DNA of 64,000 nt from assembly GCA_050290865.1 (NCBI GenBank), contig JBNKIW010000014.1, forward strand, positions 1-64,000, read 5' to 3'. Shown here piece after piece: positions 59,132 to 64,000 of this stretch (the stretch's first letter is position 1; each line of letters begins with the position of its first letter). The DNA is from JARRLC01 sp050290865 (GTDB lineage Bacteria; Pseudomonadota; Alphaproteobacteria; Rhizobiales; Rhodomicrobiaceae). A program made the position numbers and the translations under genes. The notes under the pieces were generated by a model. The model searched no databases and was not told the DNA's origin. It saw only the letters and a list, made by a program, of their open reading frames with translations.

Positions 59132-61393
59132 ATGCATGACAATACAGTTCCGGTTCTGAAAGATGTCGTCCTTGTGGGCGCAGGCCACGCCCATGTGCAG
59201 GTCCTGAAGCTTTTTGGCATGGACCCGCTGCCCGGCACGCGGATCACGCTCATCAGCCGCGACGTGCACACCCCCTATTCGGGGATGCTGCCGGGGCTCA
59301 TCGCAGGATATTACACATTCGACGACGCGCATATCGACACCGGCCCGCTCTGCCGCTTCGCGGGCGCGCGGTTGTACAACGACACGGTCGTCGGCATCGA
59401 CCGCGAGGCCAAACTGGTGTTGTGCAGCGACCGTCCGCCGGTTCCCTACGATGTCCTCTCGATCGACATCGGCTCGTCGCCCTCGGTGGCGGGTATTCCC
59501 GGCGCGTTGGAACACGCAATTCCCGTGAAGCCGATCGACGGCTTCTTGAGGCGCTTCGATGCCATGCTGACCCGCATCGTGGAGGCGCAGGAGCCGCGGC
59601 ATATCGCCGTGATCGGCGCAGGCGCGAGCGGTGTCGAACTGCTGCTTGCCGCGCAGCACCGTGTGGAGAGCGAAATGCAGGCCGCGGGCCGCGATCCGGC
59701 GAACGTGTCCTTTTCGCTGGTCTCCGCGGCGCGCGATATTCTGCCCGCCTTTCCGCCGGGGATGCGCGCGCGTTTCGCCAGCCTCCTGAAAAAGCGCGGT
59801 ATCAATGTCGTCACCGGTGCCGCGGTATCCCATCTGGGGCCGGGCGTGCTGCAATTCGAGATGCGGGCGCCCCTGAATGTGGACGAAGTGCTGCTCTGCA
59901 CAGCCGGCCAACCCGCGCCCTGGCTGCGGCAGACCGGCCTTCCGCTCACCCCCGACGGTTTCATCAAGGTGGGAGCGTCGCTACGGGTGGAAGGTGCGGA
60001 GGATATCTTCGCGGCGGGTGACGTGATCGCGTTCGGCCCGCGTGCGCTTCCCAAATCCGGCGTCTATTCCGTGCGCGCCGGTCCCGTGCTGGCGGAGAAC
60101 ATCAAGCGTTTGCTGACGGGCCGGCCGCTGAAAGCGTACAAGCCGCAGCGCCGCGCCATGTATCTGCTGTCGGCGGGGACGAAAACTGCGGTGGGCACAC
60201 GCAACGGCCTCGTGTTCAGCGGGACGTGGGTCTGGCGGTGGAAGAGCCGGATCGACAGGCGCTTCATGGCCCGGTTTGCTCACCTGCCGGAGATGGCGGA
60301 GGCGGAGCAGACGGTGGCTGTGCCGGTCGTGGACGAGGAGACGCGGCGCGAGTTGTCATTCGATACGACACGCAGCGGCAGTTGCGGGGCGAAGCTGTGG
60401 ACCGGTGAACCGTCGGGCGCGCTGGCCGGGCTTACGCCGGTGAGACGGGCGGAGCTCGTGGCCGGGCTGGAGGATGGCGAGGACGCCGCGATCATCGATA
60501 GCGGCGGCGACAGGCTGTCGCTGCACAGTGTGGATCATCTCCGCGCCATGATCGACGATCCCTACCTTTTCGGCAGGATCGCGGCCAATCATGCGCTCGG
60601 CAACATTCTTGCGATGGGCGGCACGCCGCAGACCGCCATGGCGATGGTCACCATGCCCCCCGGCATCGCGGCCAAGTCCGGGGCGGATCTGCGTACGCTG
60701 ATGGACGGCGCCAACGAGGTTTTCACCGGGACGGACTGCGCGCTGGCGGGCGGGGACATGAGGGAAGGTGCCGAACTGGCGCTCGGCTTCGCCATCACCG
60801 GCACCGTGCCCCGCGAGAGCGTGCTGCGAAAGGGCGGCGCCCAGAGTGGCGACCTCCTCATCCTCACCAAGCCGCTGGGTACCGGCACGCTTTGCGCGGC
60901 GGATATGCGCGGGCGGGCGAGGGCGCGCTGGATCGTGGGCGCTACGGCACACATGCTTCAGTCGAACCGTGCGGCGGCGGAAATCCTGCAGCGCCGCGGC
61001 GCCCACGCGGTCACATGCGTCGCCGGTTCCGGCTTGCTGGGCCATCTCGCGGAAATGCTGAGGGCGAGCAAGGCTGCCGCCGTGCTGCGGCTTGGCACGC
61101 TGAGGGTGCTGCCGGGTGTGACGGCCACGCTGGCGGCGGGTCTTTTCTCGGCCATGTACCCGCGGAACCTTCGTCTGCGCCGCCTGATCCGGCAGGCCGA
61201 GAGCCTGACGCACCCGCTCTATCCCGTTCTGTTCGATGCGCAGACCGGGGGCGGTCTGCTCGCCGCGGTGCCGTGGAATGCCGCCACGGCCGTCTTGGCG
61301 GACCTCAACGGCGCAGGCTACGGGCGCGCGGCGGTGATCGGCGAGATCACGGCCTCCGATGGCGCGCCGCAGATCGTATCGCTGCGGGAATAG
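59132..61393 (+). CDS. selD: Flavoprotein-selenophosphate synthase fusion (SelD)
   Basis: A 753-residue two-domain protein. Residues 1 to about 390 form a pyridine-nucleotide-disulfide/NDH-2-like flavoprotein ('VLVGAGHAHVQVLKLF', 'TPYSGMLPGLIAGYY', 'VIGAGASGVELLLAAQ', 'IFAAGDVIAF'). Residues from about 410 form SelD with catalytic Cys in 'GSCGAKLW', 'LGNILAMGGTPQTAMAMV', 'TDCALAGGDMREGAELALGF' and the late 'DAQTGGGLLAAV'. It makes selenophosphate from selenide and ATP; the flavoprotein half may supply selenide by reduction. ATG 59132 begins at the family start; a TTG-initiated extension is rejected. No selA, selB, selC or mnmH lies in the window. Confidence 0.92.
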   Translation: MHDNTVPVLKDVVLVGAGHAHVQVLKLFGMDPLPGTRITLISRDVHTPYSGMLPGLIAGYYTFDDAHIDTGPLCRFAGARLYNDTVVGIDREAKLVLCSDRPPVPYDVLSIDIGSSPSVAGIPGALEHAIPVKPIDGFLRRFDAMLTRIVEAQEPRHIAVIGAGASGVELLLAAQHRVESEMQAAGRDPANVSFSLVSAARDILPAFPPGMRARFASLLKKRGINVVTGAAVSHLGPGVLQFEMRAPLNVDEVLLCTAGQPAPWLRQTGLPLTPDGFIKVGASLRVEGAEDIFAAGDVIAFGPRALPKSGVYSVRAGPVLAENIKRLLTGRPLKAYKPQRRAMYLLSAGTKTAVGTRNGLVFSGTWVWRWKSRIDRRFMARFAHLPEMAEAEQTVAVPVVDEETRRELSFDTTRSGSCGAKLWTGEPSGALAGLTPVRRAELVAGLEDGEDAAIIDSGGDRLSLHSVDHLRAMIDDPYLFGRIAANHALGNILAMGGTPQTAMAMVTMPPGIAAKSGADLRTLMDGANEVFTGTDCALAGGDMREGAELALGFAITGTVPRESVLRKGGAQSGDLLILTKPLGTGTLCAADMRGRARARWIVGATAHMLQSNRAAAEILQRRGAHAVTCVAGSGLLGHLAEMLRASKAAAVLRLGTLRVLPGVTATLAAGLFSAMYPRNLRLRRLIRQAESLTHPLYPVLFDAQTGGGLLAAVPWNAATAVLADLNGAGYGRAAVIGEITASDGAPQIVSLRE

Positions 61394-61463
61394 GAGCGAC
61401 AGAAGATTTGCCGAGGTTCGGAATTTGTGACGTTGTAAGATCAAGCGGGCGCCCGAAAACCGC

Positions 61464-61492
61464 TTGCTCCCGATGTATTGTAAAGTTAATAT
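61464..61492 (+). promoter_or_regulatory. Candidate promoter of the DUF2147 gene
   Basis: TTGCTC at 61464-61469 and TAATAT at 61487-61492 are separated by 17 bases in a locally AT-rich stretch. This would leave an untranslated leader of about 73 bases before the ATG at 61572. Confidence 0.4.
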
Positions 61493-61571
61493 ATTCCAAA
61501 CAACGAATATTATGAAAAGGCCGCAGGGTCGAAGCGTTCGTTTCTTTTACCACCACCCAAGGAGGAAATTC

Positions 61572-61952
61572 ATGCAATACATGCGATCCATCACTGCCGC
61601 CCTGGCCCTTGGCGTCGTCGCTCTGCAACCCGTTGCGGCGGCCGAACTCAAGGACATGGTCGGCAAGTGGAAATGGACCGATTTCACGGTGGAAGTGAGG
61701 GAATGCACGTCCAATCCGTCCGGCGCGGGGTTGTGCGGAACGGTCACCGCCGGCCCCAAGAATGTTGGCATGGAAATGATCCGGTCGAAGCTTGAGGCGA
61801 AGGACGACGCGTTCGTCGGCCAGATCGCCCACCCCGCCACCGGCGACATCTACAACACCAAGATGACGATGAAGGACGCGGACACCTGGGGCATGGACGG
61901 CTGCACAGCGGCAAATGTTTGCGCGACAGGCGATTTCAAGCGGATAAAATAG
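61572..61952 (+). CDS. DUF2147 family secreted protein
   Basis: The 126-residue product has a signal peptide (about 1-23, VAA-AE) and a small beta-rich DUF2147-type domain: 'VGKWKWTDFTVEVRECTSN', 'GLCGTVTAGPKN', 'IAHPATGDIYNTKMTMKD', and a final 'GCTAANVCATGDFKRI'. Four cysteines (two pairs) may form disulfides. It is probably periplasmic; members are thought to bind ligands, but no role is established. A strong AAGGAGGAAATTC-ATG start fixes the gene. The AT-rich promoter and good ribosome site suggest high expression. Confidence 0.8.
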   Translation: MQYMRSITAALALGVVALQPVAAAELKDMVGKWKWTDFTVEVRECTSNPSGAGLCGTVTAGPKNVGMEMIRSKLEAKDDAFVGQIAHPATGDIYNTKMTMKDADTWGMDGCTAANVCATGDFKRIK

Positions 61953-62076
61953 GCAGGCCGGCTCATCAGGAAAGCGCGGCGCATCGCTATGACGTATGGC
62001 GGTGCGCCCGTCGTTTGTTGCTTGCTGCCAGGCGATGATAGAGCGCCGCCGCGCGCGCAGATCGGGGAGTATATTC

Positions 62077-62427
62077 GTGCGTCAATTTATGTTGGACATG
62101 ATGGCGGGGATGATGCCGTACATGATGCCGCTGGTATGGCTCGGGGCCGCGCTCATTGCGGTGGGGGTGCTGGCTGCGTTCGTGAGCCTCGTCAGCGGCA
62201 ACGCAGGCGTGCGCCGCTTCGCATCCCTGGCGGGCACGCTGCTGGTCGTCCTTGGCGCCTTCTTCCTGGTCTGCCAGGTGGCGGGTATGATGCTCGGCGC
62301 CACGCCGGCAATCAACTTCGGCGACTCGACCAAATACGAATTCAATCTGAAGCCTTTCTGGACAATTGGCCTCGCCTTCCTGATCCCGGGCATTCTGATC
62401 TGCCGGGCGAGCGGGCGCGGTGCCTGA
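62077..62427 (+). CDS. Small membrane protein of unknown function
   Basis: A 116-residue protein with a Met-rich N-terminal part ('MLDMMAGMMPYMMPLVWLG') and three membrane helices in total ('LGAALIAVGVLAAFVSLVSG', 'LAGTLLVVLGAFFLVCQVAG', 'FWTIGLAFLIPGILI'). No family is recognised. The Met-rich start could reflect metal contact or simply hydrophobicity. Start choices are GTG 62077 with GGGGAG upstream, or ATG 62089. A strong terminator-like hairpin follows eight bases after the stop. Confidence 0.6.
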   Translation: MRQFMLDMMAGMMPYMMPLVWLGAALIAVGVLAAFVSLVSGNAGVRRFASLAGTLLVVLGAFFLVCQVAGMMLGATPAINFGDSTKYEFNLKPFWTIGLAFLIPGILICRASGRGA

Positions 62428-62434
62428 GCGGGCC

Positions 62435-62475
62435 GAAGAAAAGGGGCCGCCGAGGGCAGCCCCGTATATTTCTTC
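62435..62475. terminator. Two-part stem-loop, likely bidirectional terminator
   Basis: GAAGAAA at 62435-62441 pairs with TTTCTTC at 62469-62475, and inside it GGGGC at 62443-62447 pairs with GCCCC at 62459-62463. A- and T-rich flanks on both sides allow termination in both directions, between the small membrane protein and the minus-strand peroxidase remnant. Confidence 0.6.
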
Positions 62476-62574
62476 GTGAACAGCCGGCAGCGTTCATTCG
62501 CCGCCATTTCCTTCGGCTTCGGCGTGGCGGGGTAGCGCTGGCCGTACGCTACCCACTCGAAATTCAAAATAGTC

Positions 62575-62763
62575 GCCCTTCTCCACGAACAGGCTCAGGG
62601 CCTTCTGTTCAGTCTTGTCCAGCGCCTTGGCATTCCCTTCGAGGAAGGCGTCAAAGCGCGCGGCGGGGGTAATCAGTGTCGCTTCGAAAGCTTCGATAGC
62701 CTTGGCCATGTTGTCGAAAGTCACCGGCTGGGCCTCGCGGTATTCAGCAAAAAGAACTGGCAC
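62575..62763 (-). pseudogene. Remnant of a di-heme cytochrome c peroxidase gene
   Basis: About 63 codons match the C-terminal-middle part of bacterial cytochrome c peroxidases (CcpA/MauG family): 'PVTFDNMAKAIEAFEATLIT', then 'ARFDAFLEGNAKALDKTEQK' and 'ALSLFVEKG'. In intact genes a CxxCH heme motif follows directly; here the frame instead runs into unrelated sequence (stop at 62494). The N-terminal part and both heme motifs are missing. It is a double-truncated fragment left by deletion. Confidence 0.82.
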
Positions 62764-62809
62764 AAAGTGCCGTCTGGGGTGCAGAGTTCACGTGACTCTC
62801 ACAGGCCAC

Positions 62810-64000
62810 TCAACCGCCGCGAGTACGTGGCTCGCCTACGGGTTCGGCATGCCCCACCACACGGACGATCTCGGGGACATCCTGCTTGACCGCGTGTTCG
62901 ATGGTGTCCACGTGGGTGTGAATGACGGCGATCGAAAGCTCCGGATCGACACAGCAGTGATAATTGACCACCAGACCGGCATGGGTCTCGCGCACGCGCA
63001 CCTGGTGCACGTCCCCGGCAACGCCTGTCTCGGCGGCGCGCTCTTCCAGCGCCGTCTTGATCCGCGCCACCGTGGCAGAATCCACGTCACGGCCCGTCAG
63101 CCCCTGCACGTCGAGCGGCTCCAGATGCGTTTCCACTTCGACGTCAGCCCCCAGTTCAGCCTGGATCGCCGCCTCCATCTGATCGGCGATGGCGTGCCCC
63201 TCGTGTAGCGGCATCCGCCCGTCCAGTTCCAGATCGAGGCTGACCGAGAGATGTTCCCCGATGTGCTGCACAGTCACGTGGTGCACAGGGTGCCGCATGA
63301 GTCGGGCGACATGCATGACGCGCTCCATCACGGTCTCGTCGCTGAGGACGCGCGGCGTTGCCGCAACCGTGACGCTGGCTCGCGGAAGCTCTTCGGTGAT
63401 GGCTGCGACAACGTCCCGCCGGATCGCCTCGACGCGATCGAGCGGCAGCGTGCGCGCCACGCCGATTTCCACCTCGACGAAGAAAGTCGGCCCGGCCGGA
63501 CGCAGGCGCACCACATCGACCGCCGCCACGCCGCTGACGTCGTCCGCGAGACGGCGCACGGTGGCGGCGAGACCCGGCGGCGCGGCGTCCATAAGCGTAT
63601 CGATGGTACGGCGCCCGAGCCGGTAGCCCGCGAAAGAAATGAAGACGGCGACGCCGATTGCGGCAATGGCATCGCCCTGCGGATAACCGTACTGTGCGGC
63701 GATCAAACCACAGAGCACCAGCGAAGAGCTGATCAGGTCGGAGCCGAAATGCAGCGCATCCGCCGCCAGCGCCTCGCTGTGCGTTGCTTTCGCGATCCGC
63801 AACAGGCTGCGCGAACGCACGATATCAACGACGATGGAAGCACCGAGCACCCCATAGGCAATCAGTGAGGGCTCCAGCTCCGGCGTCCCGCCGCGCAGCC
63901 GGGCGACCGCCTCCACCGCGACATAGACAGCCACGACGAACAGGAGCCCGGTCTCGACGAGCGCGGCGACCGCTTCGATCTTGCCGTGCCCGTAATGGTG
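62810..64000 (-). CDS. Cation diffusion facilitator transporter, 5' end beyond window
   Basis: At least 397 residues are visible; the frame continues past 64000, where 'HHYGHGKIEAVAALVETG' marks the loop before TM3 of a CDF protein. The zinc-site HxxxD is in 'ADALHFGSDLISSS'. After the membrane part the protein carries an unusually long C-terminal region of about 270 residues with three successive stretches resembling ZT_dimer domains. These have 'SGVAAVDVVRLRPAGPTFFV', 'HPVHHVTVQHIGEHLSVSLD' and 'GDVHQVRVRETHAGLVVNYH'. It would export a divalent cation (Zn, Fe, Mn or Co) in exchange for protons. Confidence 0.88.
   Translation of the reverse strand, partial: HHYGHGKIEAVAALVETGLLFVVAVYVAVEAVARLRGGTPELEPSLIAYGVLGASIVVDIVRSRSLLRIAKATHSEALAADALHFGSDLISSSLVLCGLIAAQYGYPQGDAIAAIGVAVFISFAGYRLGRRTIDTLMDAAPPGLAATVRRLADDVSGVAAVDVVRLRPAGPTFFVEVEIGVARTLPLDRVEAIRRDVVAAITEELPRASVTVAATPRVLSDETVMERVMHVARLMRHPVHHVTVQHIGEHLSVSLDLELDGRMPLHEGHAIADQMEAAIQAELGADVEVETHLEPLDVQGLTGRDVDSATVARIKTALEERAAETGVAGDVHQVRVRETHAGLVVNYHCCVDPELSIAVIHTHVDTIEHAVKQDVPEIVRVVGHAEPVGEPRTRGG

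Overview
The window looks like a GC-rich Alphaproteobacterium, most likely a Hyphomicrobiales (Rhizobiales) member. The basis is the mix of typical alphaproteobacterial genes (CpdR, a PodJ-like polarity protein, IalB, DUF2093, DUF2794, CobT, TIGR02302 after lysA, ctaD-ctaB-coxF-thrC-M16 peptidase-GNAT-GGDEF/EAL) and a perfect CtrA-type TTAA-N7-TTAA box. Family and genus cannot be resolved from the sequence alone. Nearly all of it is chromosomal housekeeping. There is no clear phage, insertion sequence, CRISPR array or plasmid region.

Layout. 1-2.3 kb: the end of a WD40 protein, a gene-poor stretch beside tRNA-Asn, and a membrane-anchored thioredoxin-like protein. 2.3-10 kb: cpdR, yjbQ, a PodJ-like scaffold, an M20 peptidase, two rlpA-like genes, an unusual palindrome array, and an SDR dehydrogenase. 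10-17 kb: a minus-strand block prkA-yeaH-spoVR followed by a cobT with no cobS beside it. 17-25 kb: an acyltransferase/SGNH protein, an OmpR-type two-component pair, and purD coupled to a fluoroacetate-dehalogenase-like gene and a patatin gene. 25-29 kb: xseA, DUF2093, DUF937 and IalB genes. 29-39 kb: a reduced aa3-oxidase locus (ctaD, ctaB, coxF), then thrC, an M16 peptidase, rimJ-like GNAT and a large GGDEF/EAL membrane protein. 39-47 kb: a very basic OmpA-domain protein, lysA, TIGR02302, fdhD, DUF2794 and tRNA-His. 47-57 kb: a DUF2339 membrane protein and the beta-oxidation operon fadE-fadJ-fadI with a palindromic operator. 57-64 kb: an STM4012-type radical SAM protein, a flavoprotein-SelD fusion, DUF2147, a cytochrome c peroxidase remnant and a CDF cation transporter that runs off the window.

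Two observations stand out. First, the ctaD product keeps the overall subunit I sequence but has Gln in place of one CuB histidine and of the heme a3 axial histidine. Genes for subunits II and III, CtaG and SURF1 are absent from the locus, so it looks like a repurposed or relict oxidase subunit. Second, positions 8910-9246 hold four 54-nt hairpins in alternating orientation. They share a conserved 22-nt loop, but their 16-bp arms are unrelated in sequence between units while staying self-complementary, and CTAGTAC heptamers mark the boundaries. I do not recognise this element.

Gene functions come from family recognition by eye. No database search was run, and several start codons are choices based on ribosome binding sites and overlaps.
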